Below are positions 8,119-17,248 of a stretch of DNA of 64,000 nucleotides, piece by piece. Source of the DNA: Morganella morganii. GTDB taxonomy: Bacteria; Pseudomonadota; Gammaproteobacteria; Enterobacterales; Enterobacteriaceae. Position 1 is the stretch's first letter. Each line of letters begins with the position of its first letter. Where the stretch lies: contig NZ_VKKS01000001.1 of NCBI RefSeq assembly GCF_019402645.1, forward strand, positions 371,450 to 435,449, written 5' to 3'. The position numbers and the translations under genes were made by a program. The notes under the pieces were generated by a model. The model worked only from the letters and a program-made list of their open reading frames with translations. It did no database searches and was not told the DNA's origin.

Positions 8119-10194
8119 ATGGATAATACTTTTTATTTCAGACTTTCAGTTATTACACTTCATGTTTCCGTTGCCCTTTGTGCTGTCCCCGCGTACTCAC
8201 AAACAGCAAACAGCAATAATTCTGACACTGTTATTGTTAGCGCCCGTGCGCTGAAAGTTGACACCGCATTACAGGAAACCCCTAAATCCGTTTCCGTTAT
8301 TACGCAAAAAGAACTGGAAACCCGCGCACCGCAAAAACTGGATGAAGCACTGCGCTACACCGCCGGGGTAACAAGTCAGCCTTACGGTGCGGATAATGAT
8401 ACTGACTGGTTTAAAGTACGTGGTTTTGATGCCGCGACCTATCTGGATAACAGTCGTTTATTCCGCGACGGGTATTATACCTGGCTGCTTGAACCTTATG
8501 GTTTTGAGCAAATTGAGGTCGTTAAGGGTGCATCTGCTGTTCTGTTTGGCGAATCTACCCCCGGCGGTGCTGTAAACGTGGTGACTAAAAAGCCGCTGTT
8601 TACCCCGAAAGGTGAATTTTTCCTTGAAGCAGGAAACAATGATCAGCGCGGGTTTGGTTTTGATGTTGCAGGTAATGCCGGCGAAGATAGCGATATCCGT
8701 TACCGGGTCGTCGGTTTAATGAAACAGGCTGACGGTGAACTGGATAAAACTGATAACAAGCGAATTTATCTGGCGCCTTCGCTTGCGATGGCCCTTTCTG
8801 ACGATACCATGCTGACACTGATGGCAACGTATCTGCATGATGATGGTACACCAACCAATCCGTTTTTCCCTGCTGCCGGTACATTGATCGATTCACCTTA
8901 CGGAAAAATTAAACCGTCAACGAATCTTGGTGAGCCGGATTATGATAAATACAAGCGCTCACAGTTTTCAGCCGGATATCTGCTGGAACACGATATTGAC
9001 ACGACCTGGCGTTTCTCCCAGCGCCTGAATTATGGTTATAATTCACTGACACTGCGCAGTGTCTATGCATTCCCGAACGCAGATACATCTGCAACCTCCC
9101 TCGCCCGCGGCGTTGTATTCCGTGACGGCAACAGCCAGAGTATAACATTCGATAACAACCTGACGGGACAATGGGATTCAGAACGTCTGGAGCACACTCT
9201 GCTGGCAGGAGCTGAAATTCAGTATCACCGGACGAAAGGGGATGAACAGGACAGTTATGCATTCAGTCCGGTCAATCCGTGGGATCCGGTTTACGGACAA
9301 TTCACACCACTGGATCCGGCCGGCAATATTAACCGGACAATTAATAAAACTCAGGCAAGCCTCTATTCCCGGTATCAAGTCAAACTGGACGGCAAATGGA
9401 TTGGTGTTGCCGGGGTGCGCTATGATCAGGTAAAAACTGAAAATAAAAATCAAAAAGATCATAATGATAAATCCCGGAATGATGGTGAGGTGAGTGTCGA
9501 TGCCGGGCTGATGTATCTGGCGGATAACGGGTTATCACCGTACACCAGCTATTCACAGTCATTTGAAGTGATGAGTACTATCGACCCCGCGACCGGTGAT
9601 TTGTATAAACCGCTGAAAGGTGAACAAATTGAGGCCGGAGTTAAATATACGCCTTCATTCCTCGATGGTTATCTGAATATTGCCTGGTTCAGTATTGAGC
9701 AGAAAAATGCGCTGGTGACCAATCCGGATACTTTTGTTGCCACACAGACAGGGAAAGTCACGTCAACCGGGGCAGAAACCGAAGGGTTTGTGCAGTTGAC
9801 TGATAATGTTAATGTTCAGGCATCCTATACCTATACAAATGCCAAAACAGATAACACCGGTGGTCAGGGACGTAAGCAGGTTGCGCTTATTCCTGAACAT
9901 ATGGCATCCGCCTGGGTCAATTACACATTGCCGGTGACCGGCAGCGGAGAGCTGACGCTCGGCTCTGGTGTCCGCTATCTCGGTAAATCAAAAGACAACC
10001 CGGCAAGTAGTAATCGTACTGTATCCGCTGCTGCATTGTGGGATGCTGCGGTAATCTATAAGCTGAACAAACAGTGGCAGCTTCAGGTCAATGTTAATAA
10101 TCTGCTGAATAAAGAATATATTTCTGCATGTGATTATTACTGCTATTACGGCCAATCCCGTTCTGTTGTCGTTCAGACCAAATACAGCTGGTAG
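8119..10194 (+). CDS. TonB-dependent ferric siderophore receptor (FhuA/FcuA/FoxA-like)
   Basis: This outer-membrane receptor imports a ferric hydroxamate-type siderophore using TonB energy. A signal peptide ends near PAYSQT and a TonB-box-like DTVIVSA follows. The plug domain contains ETPKSVSVITQKELE and QIEVVKGASAVLFGESTPGGAVNVVTK (split here by a short gap in reading), and a 22-strand-type barrel ends in the C-terminal Trp of VVVQTKYSW. The motif NNLLNKEYISACDYYCYYGQ near the end is characteristic of the ferrichrome/ferrioxamine receptor group. The frame is open back to 8065, but ATG 8119 gives a normal signal peptide and leaves the Fur box outside the gene. Three transport genes follow directly. 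Confidence 0.92.
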   Translation: MDNTFYFRLSVITLHVSVALCAVPAYSQTANSNNSDTVIVSARALKVDTALQETPKSVSVITQKELETRAPQKLDEALRYTAGVTSQPYGADNDTDWFKVRGFDAATYLDNSRLFRDGYYTWLLEPYGFEQIEVVKGASAVLFGESTPGGAVNVVTKKPLFTPKGEFFLEAGNNDQRGFGFDVAGNAGEDSDIRYRVVGLMKQADGELDKTDNKRIYLAPSLAMALSDDTMLTLMATYLHDDGTPTNPFFPAAGTLIDSPYGKIKPSTNLGEPDYDKYKRSQFSAGYLLEHDIDTTWRFSQRLNYGYNSLTLRSVYAFPNADTSATSLARGVVFRDGNSQSITFDNNLTGQWDSERLEHTLLAGAEIQYHRTKGDEQDSYAFSPVNPWDPVYGQFTPLDPAGNINRTINKTQASLYSRYQVKLDGKWIGVAGVRYDQVKTENKNQKDHNDKSRNDGEVSVDAGLMYLADNGLSPYTSYSQSFEVMSTIDPATGDLYKPLKGEQIEAGVKYTPSFLDGYLNIAWFSIEQKNALVTNPDTFVATQTGKVTSTGAETEGFVQLTDNVNVQASYTYTNAKTDNTGGQGRKQVALIPEHMASAWVNYTLPVTGSGELTLGSGVRYLGKSKDNPASSNRTVSAAALWDAAVIYKLNKQWQLQVNVNNLLNKEYISACDYYCYYGQSRSVVVQTKYSW

Positions 10195-10196
10195 TT

Positions 10197-10970
10197 ATGT
10201 TTACACTGAATGATATCCGTGTTGTACGTGACGGGCGGGTAATTTTAACCATCCCGTCCCTGGCGATCCCGGCAACGAAACTGACTGTTGTGCTTGGCCA
10301 TAACGGATCAGGAAAATCCACCCTGGTTGATCTGCTGGCCGGTCAGACACGGCCGGATCAGGGTAAACTTTTGCTGAATGGTAAAGATCTCACCGGTTAC
10401 ACCAGACGGGAACTGGCACAGCAAGTGGCATTTCTGCCGCAAAAACTGCCGGTTTCTGCCGGGCTGACAGTTCGTGAGCTGGTCAGCCTGGGACGTTTTC
10501 CCTGGCGCGGCACATTTGGACGCCGGCATCCGGAAGACAACATTATCATTTCACAAGCAATGGAGAGTACAGGTGTCACGGAATTTGCACAAACACCCGC
10601 CGATAATTTATCCGGTGGTGAACGCCAGCGTGCGTGGGTTGCCATGTTACTGGCACAGCAGTCACCGGTACTGATCCTCGATGAACCGACATCCGCGCTG
10701 GATATTCACCATCAGTATCAGCTGATGAGTCTGTTGCAGGATCTGAACCGCACACAGCGTACCGGTATCATCGTTATCCTTCATGATCTTAATCTTGCAT
10801 TGCAGTATGCAACCCATATTATCGCCCTGAAAAAAGGCACAGTAGCGTTTGAAGGTGATGCTGCATTGCTGGAAGATGAAACCCGTCTTTCCGGATTATA
10901 TGAAACGGCTATCCGGTTAATACCGCACCCGGGGGCGGAACAACGAAAAGTAGCGGTCGTATGCAATTGA
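10197..10970 (+). CDS. Ferric siderophore ABC importer ATP-binding protein (FhuC/FepC-like)
   Basis: This 257-residue ATPase of the iron-siderophore importer drives uptake through the FhuB-like permease. Walker A is GHNGSGKST (about residues 34-42), the signature is LSGGERQRAW (about 140-149), Walker B is VLILDEPTSALD (about 158-169), and the switch His follows in VILHDLNLAL. The ATG lies two bases after the receptor stop with no separate ribosome binding site, which points to coupling to receptor translation. The order receptor-ATPase-binding protein-permease is the fhuACDB order. Confidence 0.93.
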   Translation: MFTLNDIRVVRDGRVILTIPSLAIPATKLTVVLGHNGSGKSTLVDLLAGQTRPDQGKLLLNGKDLTGYTRRELAQQVAFLPQKLPVSAGLTVRELVSLGRFPWRGTFGRRHPEDNIIISQAMESTGVTEFAQTPADNLSGGERQRAWVAMLLAQQSPVLILDEPTSALDIHHQYQLMSLLQDLNRTQRTGIIVILHDLNLALQYATHIIALKKGTVAFEGDAALLEDETRLSGLYETAIRLIPHPGAEQRKVAVVCN

Positions 10971-11884
10971 TGTTATTACGTTTAATTCGGTTATCCGTCA
11001 TGTTTTTTTTGATGTTTGCGGGAACAGGACACGCGGCTGTCACTATAAATGATGATCGTGGCGGGCACACGTTTAAAACTATACCGCAGCGGGTAGTGGT
11101 GCTGGACTGGGATCTGCTTGAACAAACGTTGTCATTAGGGATAACCCCTGCCGGGGCAACAGAAACCAGTGGTTACCGGCAGTGGGTCGGACTGCCGGTA
11201 CTGACAGAAAATGTTGCTGAAACCGGAACCAGGGCGGAACCGAATCTTGAAAAAATTGCCGGACTGAAGCCGGATGTCATCCTGGCGGGTGCATCACAGG
11301 CAGATTTGATTCCGCTGTTAGAGCAGATAGCTCCCGTGGTTTATCTGACCAATTTTTCAGCGGCGGATGATGCCGCTCCGGTGGCTATCCGTCATCTCAA
11401 AACGCTGGGGATACTTTTTGACAGAGAACAGCTGGCGGATGAACAACTGACAGCTTTAACTCAGCGGTTTACGGAGCTGCGCAATAAATTGGCGGCTGTC
11501 TATCCGCCGGGTACCCGGGTTACTGTAATTCGTTTTTCCACGCTGACCACTGTTTTTCTGCCGGCTGATAATTCTGCTGTTACTTATGTACTGCATAATC
11601 TTGGTCTGACACCGGCAATCCCTCTGCGCGCACAGCCCTGGGGGATCGCCCAGCGGCGGATTAATGTATTACAGCACGCCGGTGACGGCTATGTTCTCTG
11701 GCTTCGTCCTTTTCCGGACGAAAAAAAACTGGCAGACACCCGCCTGTGGCAGGCTATGCCGTTTGTGAAGCAGGGCAAAATCAACGGCGTTGCTCCGGTC
11801 TGGAATTACGGTGGCGTGTATTCATTGCAGCGGATGGCGGATGCCATTACTGATAGTTTGCTGGAGATTGCGCCCGCCTCATGA
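10961..11884 (+). CDS. Periplasmic iron-siderophore-binding protein (FhuD-like)
   Basis: This is a 307-residue class III solute-binding protein. It has a signal peptide (ending near GHAAVT) and then the two lobes joined by a long helix that are typical of FhuD/FepB, with recognisable IPQRVVVLDWDLLEQTLSLGI and NLEKIAGLKPDVILAG motifs and the late Trp-rich region. It would pass the ferric siderophore from the receptor to the permease. The start overlaps the ATPase gene by ten bases; a second in-frame ATG at 10970 is also possible. Its last codon overlaps the next start (ATGA). Confidence 0.9.
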   Translation: MQLMLLRLIRLSVMFFLMFAGTGHAAVTINDDRGGHTFKTIPQRVVVLDWDLLEQTLSLGITPAGATETSGYRQWVGLPVLTENVAETGTRAEPNLEKIAGLKPDVILAGASQADLIPLLEQIAPVVYLTNFSAADDAAPVAIRHLKTLGILFDREQLADEQLTALTQRFTELRNKLAAVYPPGTRVTVIRFSTLTTVFLPADNSAVTYVLHNLGLTPAIPLRAQPWGIAQRRINVLQHAGDGYVLWLRPFPDEKKLADTRLWQAMPFVKQGKINGVAPVWNYGGVYSLQRMADAITDSLLEIAPAS

Positions 11885-13860
11885 AAATCCGTTACCTTAT
11901 ACTCTTTCCGCTACTGTTTATTCTGCTGATAGTGATTAACTTACAGCTTGAACCGGGCTTATCTCTGCAACAGCAATTCAGCCTGATTTTTACTCCGGAA
12001 GCGGCACAAACGTTTCCGGCTGTATTTTATCTTTACGGACAGTTGCCGAGACTTTGCATGGCATTGCTGGCCGGCGCGACGCTGGGGCTGACCGGCAGTC
12101 TGATGCAACAGCTGACACAAAATAACCTCACTTCCCCGATGACACTCGGGACGTCATCCGGTGCCTGGCTTGCACTGGTTATTTTATCTGTCAGTTTCAG
12201 CGAATTATCTGCTGATTATGCCGTTCCTGTTGCAACCGGAGGTGCACTGCTGGCATTTGCATTCGTCATCCTGATTACGGGGAGCCGTAATATTACCGGG
12301 TTACCACTGATTGTTTCCGGTATGGTGGTCAATATCCTGCTTGGTGCCGTTGCAACAGCAGTAATTACCCTGAATTCACAGTTTGCACAAAATATTTTTA
12401 TGTGGGGAGCCGGTGATCTGACTCAGGATGGCTGGCAAAATGTCATACAGGTAATACCGCGTCTGCTGCCCGTCCTGTTTATCCTGTTGTTCGCCCCGCG
12501 GATACTGACGGTATTGCGGCTGGGGCACCGGGGAGCACAAGCACGCGGATTATCTGTTCTGCCGGTATTTTTGCTGTTTATGGTACTCTCAGCGTGGCTG
12601 GTCTCTGTCGTGATCAGTACAGCCGGTATGATTGGCTTTATTGGTTTGCTGGCACCGAATCTTGTCCGGATTGCCGGTGCACGCACCGCTTTGCAGGAGC
12701 TGGTTTCTTCTGTGATTGCCGGGGCATTTCTGCTGTTGTTTGCTGATACCCTGGCACTGACACTCGGGCAACTGATGCAGACGGTGATCCCAACCGGTGT
12801 GATGACTGCAGCTATTGGTGCGCCTGCACTCATTGTGTTCAGCCGCCGCCGTTTCACCGCACAGGATCAGATGGCAATTATTCTGAAACCGGTTATTTCC
12901 CCCCGTTTTCTGCCGTACGCTATGAGTGTCGTTATACTTTTGCTGCTTGCCGGGCTGATGACCACGGTCTTTCTTCAGCAATCAGAAACCGGCTTCCTGT
13001 GGGGGGCTCCGGAGCCTTTCCGCTGGTCTCTGAGATGGCCGCGGTTGCTGTCTGCTGCCACGGCAGGTGTAGCACTGGCACTGGCCGGAACACTGTTACA
13101 ACGGTTAATTTATAATCCGCTGGCAAGCCCGGACATTCTTGGTGTGTCATCCGGTGCGACAGTTGCACTTATTCTGATAAGCGTGTTAACGGGGAATATG
13201 ATTCAGACCTCCCTCTGGGGGGCGGCGCTGACCGGCAGTGCTCTGGTGCTCGGACTTCTGCTTTTACTCGGACGCCGGCACCAGTTTGCACCGGCCACAT
13301 TAATCCTTACCGGGATTGCGCTCACAGCGGGGCTGGAGGCCTTTGTGCAATTCTTTCTGGCGCAGGGGGCGCTGAGTAATTACCGGATACTCCTGTGGTT
13401 GTCCGGTTCCACCTACCGTGTCAGCGGAGAGCAAAGCCTGTTTTTTGCATCCGTGATTGCCGGACTAACACTTGTCATACTGGCACTCAGCCGCCGCCTG
13501 ACACTGATATCCATCGGCAGAACATTCGCTCAGGCCCGCGGATTGCATACCGGCCGTACCGGCCTGCTGATGCTGACGCTGGTCGCATTGCTGTGTGCTC
13601 TGGTGACAGCGACTGTCGGGCCACTGGCCTTTACCGGTCTGATCGCACCGCATATGGCGGCTTTGTGTGGTGCCCAAAAAGCTAAATCACAGCTGATTTT
13701 TGCCGGCCCGGCAGGGGCGGTTCTGATGATATGGGCGGACTGGCTGGGACAGACGCTTATCTGGCCGTCACAGATAGCGGCCGGAACATTGGTATCTGTC
13801 CTTGGTGGCTGCTATTTCCTGGGATTAATGCTGGTCAGCCGTTTTCAGAAAAAATCATGA
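11881..13860 (+). CDS. Ferric siderophore ABC permease, fused double-length (FhuB-like)
   Basis: This 659-residue inner-membrane permease is made of two FecCD-type halves (about residues 1-330 and 335-659), each with roughly ten membrane segments. Matching motifs occur in both halves: MALLAGATLGLTGSLMQQLTQNNL against VALALAGTLLQRLIYNPLASP, and GMIGFIGLLAPNLVR against GPLAFTGLIAPHMAA. The fused form is typical of FhuB rather than of the FepD/FepG pair, which supports a hydroxamate system. The ATG overlaps the binding-protein stop (ATGA). No clear hairpin terminator follows. Confidence 0.92.
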   Translation: MKIRYLILFPLLFILLIVINLQLEPGLSLQQQFSLIFTPEAAQTFPAVFYLYGQLPRLCMALLAGATLGLTGSLMQQLTQNNLTSPMTLGTSSGAWLALVILSVSFSELSADYAVPVATGGALLAFAFVILITGSRNITGLPLIVSGMVVNILLGAVATAVITLNSQFAQNIFMWGAGDLTQDGWQNVIQVIPRLLPVLFILLFAPRILTVLRLGHRGAQARGLSVLPVFLLFMVLSAWLVSVVISTAGMIGFIGLLAPNLVRIAGARTALQELVSSVIAGAFLLLFADTLALTLGQLMQTVIPTGVMTAAIGAPALIVFSRRRFTAQDQMAIILKPVISPRFLPYAMSVVILLLLAGLMTTVFLQQSETGFLWGAPEPFRWSLRWPRLLSAATAGVALALAGTLLQRLIYNPLASPDILGVSSGATVALILISVLTGNMIQTSLWGAALTGSALVLGLLLLLGRRHQFAPATLILTGIALTAGLEAFVQFFLAQGALSNYRILLWLSGSTYRVSGEQSLFFASVIAGLTLVILALSRRLTLISIGRTFAQARGLHTGRTGLLMLTLVALLCALVTATVGPLAFTGLIAPHMAALCGAQKAKSQLIFAGPAGAVLMIWADWLGQTLIWPSQIAAGTLVSVLGGCYFLGLMLVSRFQKKS

Positions 13861-14222
13861 AATATAACCGGTACGAGATTGACGATATTTTTAGATTTTT
13901 GGCGGAGTCTTTTTCAATGGTCAACGGATTTATTTACAATATAAAGTCAGGTTGCTGAAGCTGATCCAATTATAGAGGCAGGGGAGGCTTTTAAAATAAT
14001 AAAATGAAAAGGAATCAATAATAAAAATACCATTCATTCCATTATTTTAATTAATTCATATCTGCATTTCCACTCGTTATTTTTTGTAACAAGGCTATAT
14101 TTCCTGTGACTACTATACATAACAACAAAGAAAAGTATGGTAACATACGCAGGCATGTTATGCGTATCACCAAAACACAAACAACACATTAACATCTTGT
14201 GGCTTTCATTTTATATGCAACA
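13861..14222 (+). other. AT-rich intergenic region with an inverted repeat before the MarT-like regulator
   Basis: No gene is supported here. The last 80 bases contain the inverted repeat ATACGCA (14145-14151), nine bases, TGCGTAT (14161-14167). A closely similar element lies before tssH at 52852-52875. The region marks the change from the iron operon to the very AT-rich island that follows. Confidence 0.5.
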
Positions 14223-15026
14223 ATGAGACTTCAATTAATGAAAAATCCGATTAAAATAAATAATTGCATCATATATTTCCCTGATAAAAACTTACTCCAG
14301 AACTTATTATTCACTAATAAAAAAGTCATTCTAAATGAACCAAGTGCAAGATGCCTTGATATTTTGTTAATGAGCAGTAGTGATATTGTCACACATCAAG
14401 AATTATATACCTGCGGATGGGGCAATACTTCCGTGGAACCGACGCCAAATACATTATATCAAAATATATTGTTAATAAGGAAAGCGTTACGTGAAATATC
14501 AGATGATAATTTAGATTATATCATCACGACCCCAAGAAAAGGATTCTACTTTAACAAAAACATTCCTGTAGAAGTCGTAATCAATGATAATGTGTATCTT
14601 GTTCAGGATGAATCAAGAGCCGATACTCATCTTGAAAATAACCGGCCAGCCTCCAAAAATAAGGTTAATAACAATAAAAGAAAATATTCCTTCATTATAT
14701 ACATATCCTTTTGGTTATCAGTCCTGTTCATTGCTTACCAGGGTATCTTATACTGTACAGCAAAACCTCTTAATTATTTTGATAACTACCAATTTGTAAG
14801 ACACAACGATAACTGTAATATATTTTTTAATAAAAACAATGAAATGTCCATAAGCAAAAGGAATGAAGAAAATATAGCCCACAGTAACAAAGCTATATCA
14901 TGCAATGAGTACCCTTATAGATATATAACTATCTCCAGGTTTTCTAATGATTTATTCCTTCTTTTATGTAATAAAAATGACACGTCAGATAATGAAATGC
15001 GATGTATTTCAGGACGTTACAAGTGA
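14223..15026 (+). CDS. Membrane-anchored winged-helix transcriptional regulator (ToxR/CadC/MarT-like)
   Basis: The N-terminal ~110 residues form an OmpR/ToxR-type winged-helix DNA-binding domain, with the pattern NEPSARCLDILL, VTHQELYTCGWG, TPNTLYQNILLIRKAL and YIITTPRKGFYF. A single membrane segment follows (about residues 156-178 from this start, SFIIYISFWLSVLFIAYQG) and then a ~90-residue Asn- and Cys-containing periplasmic part. This is the one-component layout of CadC, ToxR and MarT. The start is uncertain: the frame is open from a GTG at 14199, with ATG at 14223 and 14238. It is followed after eight bases by a FidL-like gene, the same pairing as marT-fidL of Salmonella. It may regulate the convergent fimbrial operon. 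Base composition is much more AT-rich than in the genes to its left. Confidence 0.82.
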   Translation: MRLQLMKNPIKINNCIIYFPDKNLLQNLLFTNKKVILNEPSARCLDILLMSSSDIVTHQELYTCGWGNTSVEPTPNTLYQNILLIRKALREISDDNLDYIITTPRKGFYFNKNIPVEVVINDNVYLVQDESRADTHLENNRPASKNKVNNNKRKYSFIIYISFWLSVLFIAYQGILYCTAKPLNYFDNYQFVRHNDNCNIFFNKNNEMSISKRNEENIAHSNKAISCNEYPYRYITISRFSNDLFLLLCNKNDTSDNEMRCISGRYK

Positions 15027-15034
15027 GGTTGTAA

Positions 15035-15508
15035 ATGAAAAGAGAGGCAATACTTATCACTCTGACGATAATATTTACAATGGCATCAGTATTTATTTTA
15101 TTTACCGATAAATACAATCATGTTAGTCATATGTCTTGTACCGCTGAGTACTATGTATCTACTAAGGAGGCTAATTTGTTCTCCTCATTTAATATTACTC
15201 AGAAAAATAATAAGGGGGTGATTTTGATGGTTGGTGACTATGCAGAACTAAGTGGCAAAACTATACAGGTAAGAATATCAAAGCCATTTACATACATGCA
15301 GTATGAAAATATATACCACACTAATTCTGCTAGTATATCTGTTTTTCCTCAGGATATATCGACAAATTTTGACTTCATAAGTATGTTACCAATGTTTCTT
15401 ATGAGTGAAACTTCTGAGGTTTCTTATTCTGCAGTTCCATTAGGTAACGGTGATATTATCATTCAGCAAGGTAATTCCCCTGTCTTATATTGTGAGAGCA
15501 ACATTTAA
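15035..15508 (+). CDS. FidL-like inner-membrane protein
   Basis: This 157-residue protein has one N-terminal membrane segment (about residues 5-25, ILITLTIIFTMASVFILF) and a periplasmic domain containing CTAEYYVS and a C-terminal PVLYCESN. Length, topology and position directly behind a MarT/CadC-like regulator fit the FidL family. Such partners are thought to modulate the sensor domain of the regulator, as ToxS does for ToxR; that role is an inference here. AGG lies a few bases before the ATG, and the eight-base gap indicates one operon. Confidence 0.65.
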   Translation: MKREAILITLTIIFTMASVFILFTDKYNHVSHMSCTAEYYVSTKEANLFSSFNITQKNNKGVILMVGDYAELSGKTIQVRISKPFTYMQYENIYHTNSASISVFPQDISTNFDFISMLPMFLMSETSEVSYSAVPLGNGDIIIQQGNSPVLYCESNI

Positions 15509-15687
15509 TAAGTAATTAATAATAAAAAATATATATAATCATACAGGCTATGATGTACAATTATATTTACGTCCTGCAATGAGGGATAATTAATACTGGT
15601 AATGCTCACTGCTATTACAATACACATCGATTACTCAAACTGAAAAATTAAAACTCATAGGATTGAATCATATTTTACAATAATAAA

Positions 15688-15712
15688 ATGCTCTTAAAAT
15701 TATTAAGAGCAT
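15688..15712. terminator. Bidirectional hairpin terminator between convergent operons
   Basis: ATGCTCTTA, seven bases, TAAGAGCAT forms a perfect nine-pair stem. It lies between the stops of the rightward FidL-like gene and the leftward DUF1120 gene, with A/T runs on both sides, so it can serve both. Confidence 0.65.
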
Positions 15713-15762
15713 TAATATATACTAAAATATTTACTGATTTTAATGCAGGATTATGTTAACTA

Positions 15763-16458
15763 TCAGAAATACCGTACATAAAACTGCGCTGTACCCACAA
15801 ATGGAACTTCCATAGCATTTGTAATATTTTGTTTAAGATTCAATTGTGGTACTACATCAAAACTGAAGGTAAAGTTAGCTGCTTCGGCCACTTTACCATC
15901 ATCCTTATTAAGGATAGTAAAATCCTGCGACCCATTACTCGTAATCCCCCATTTACTTGAGAATAATGCAGGAACGAAGCTGATAGCTGTATGACCAGCA
16001 TCCTGTACAAAGCCAAAGTTGCTATCGTTAGTCTCACTGCCATAAGTTGATTTAGTCGGCATCATGACAAAATTACCAATAGATGCATTTGTTACAGGAT
16101 CCATTCCCAAACTAAAAATACGGTTTGGATCACTTCCATTTATTCCCAATTCAATTTGCTGACCCGGTAATGCAATACCCGGCCCGGCGTTCTTAGCCCA
16201 AAAGGCAACCCTGGTTGATGTGCCCGGCTCACAAGTTACCTGCAACGTGGCCGTTTTTTTAGGGAGAATTTTGGTTGTTGTTTCATTCAGTTCTGAGTGC
16301 GGAATGTTCCCCCAGTCTAATATAAGATCCGGAGATTCGAATGTTGCATTACAGGCAGGAGGGGTTATAACACCCTTAACTGTTACACTCGTTGCCTGAG
16401 CCTGAAGTGTATACATAGTTACGATAGAACCTAAAAAAATTAAGCTTTTTAATTTCAT
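15763..16458 (-). CDS. DUF1120-type fimbrial subunit
   Basis: This 231-residue exported protein has a signal peptide (MKLKSLIFLGSIVTMYTLQAQA), then VKGVITPPACNATF, a ...LQVTCEPGTSTRVAFWA block, and a final strand VPFVGTAQFYVRYF. The PPAC start of the mature domain, the second Cys near residue 80 and the F/Y-rich last strand are those of the DUF1120 fimbrial subunits found with beta-type usher systems. It is the last gene of a three-gene operon and the only subunit gene in it. Confidence 0.8.
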   Translation of the reverse strand: MKLKSLIFLGSIVTMYTLQAQATSVTVKGVITPPACNATFESPDLILDWGNIPHSELNETTTKILPKKTATLQVTCEPGTSTRVAFWAKNAGPGIALPGQQIELGINGSDPNRIFSLGMDPVTNASIGNFVMMPTKSTYGSETNDSNFGFVQDAGHTAISFVPALFSSKWGITSNGSQDFTILNKDDGKVAEAANFTFSFDVVPQLNLKQNITNAMEVPFVGTAQFYVRYF

Positions 16459-16542
16459 AAAGACCTCTGTATTGAATGTTATTTAATACACATCACCAAC
16501 TAAATATATAGTTATCACCTCCGTTTCCATTACTTACAGATA

Positions 16543-17247
16543 TTACCTGTTCAAAATAGGTGAAGTTCTGTTGTCTATAATATAACCAAAGTCAGTGACA
16601 GCAGAAAATTCAACCATCCTGTCTGGATTAAAATTTATTTTATTATTTAAGGGTAATGGTGCACAAAGCTTACTCTTTGGTAATAAATATGATTTTTTCA
16701 TATCGACAATGACATTGTCAGGCTTAATCGATATAGTATTAATAAATCGCATTACCATCTTCGTATCATTAGATACACACAAATTATTGCTATCAAATGT
16801 CCATTTTAAATATTTCCATTTATCTTCAACTATTAGAGAGCCTTTGGGTCTGATAACCACCGGGATATCCTGTCCAACCATTAAATTAATTCTGCCGGAT
16901 GTTTTATTCGACTTTGGTGGTAAGCCTATAAATTGAACTCTGGCATGATGTTCATTATCAATTAATGTATTATTTTTATACATAATTCGTATTATTTGTG
17001 TCTCACCGGGTTCAACTGTAACAGCTGCTGGTGAAGGTATTAATGCACCTCCTGATAAATTGTCATCTTCCAGCCTTAATACTTTTGCATATAATAATAC
17101 CGGGTATGAATTTGTATTTTTTATACCTATAGTACCTTCACCATCCTCTTCATTTATAACTATGGCAGAAACATCAGGCAGAACAGATGATGCCACTGAA
17201 CTAAATGACAAAATTGATATGAAAAAAGTTAGTAATAAGTTTTTCAT
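16543..17247 (-). CDS. Periplasmic fimbrial chaperone (DUF1120-associated type)
   Basis: From the ATG at 17247 (signal MKNLLLTFFISILSFSSVASS) this is a ~234-residue chaperone with the two Ig-like domains. AAGGAA, lying inside the last usher codons, is placed six bases before this ATG; the longer frame to 17277 is less likely. The usual PapD-type cleft residues are not obvious: SAIVINEEDGEGTIGI stands where TR(V/I)IF is usual, and GQDIPVVIRPKG where IKLFYRP is usual. This resembles the more divergent chaperones that accompany DUF1120 subunits. It probably folds the subunit encoded just downstream. Confidence 0.82.
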   Translation of the reverse strand: MKNLLLTFFISILSFSSVASSVLPDVSAIVINEEDGEGTIGIKNTNSYPVLLYAKVLRLEDDNLSGGALIPSPAAVTVEPGETQIIRIMYKNNTLIDNEHHARVQFIGLPPKSNKTSGRINLMVGQDIPVVIRPKGSLIVEDKWKYLKWTFDSNNLCVSNDTKMVMRFINTISIKPDNVIVDMKKSYLLPKSKLCAPLPLNNKINFNPDRMVEFSAVTDFGYIIDNRTSPILNR

Positions 17248-17248
17248 T

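Noticed and set aside
12423-12981. Long open frames on the minus strand inside the FhuB-like gene
   Set aside because: They are antisense shadows of a clear permease gene, with repetitive Arg/Ser/Thr-rich products and no family features.
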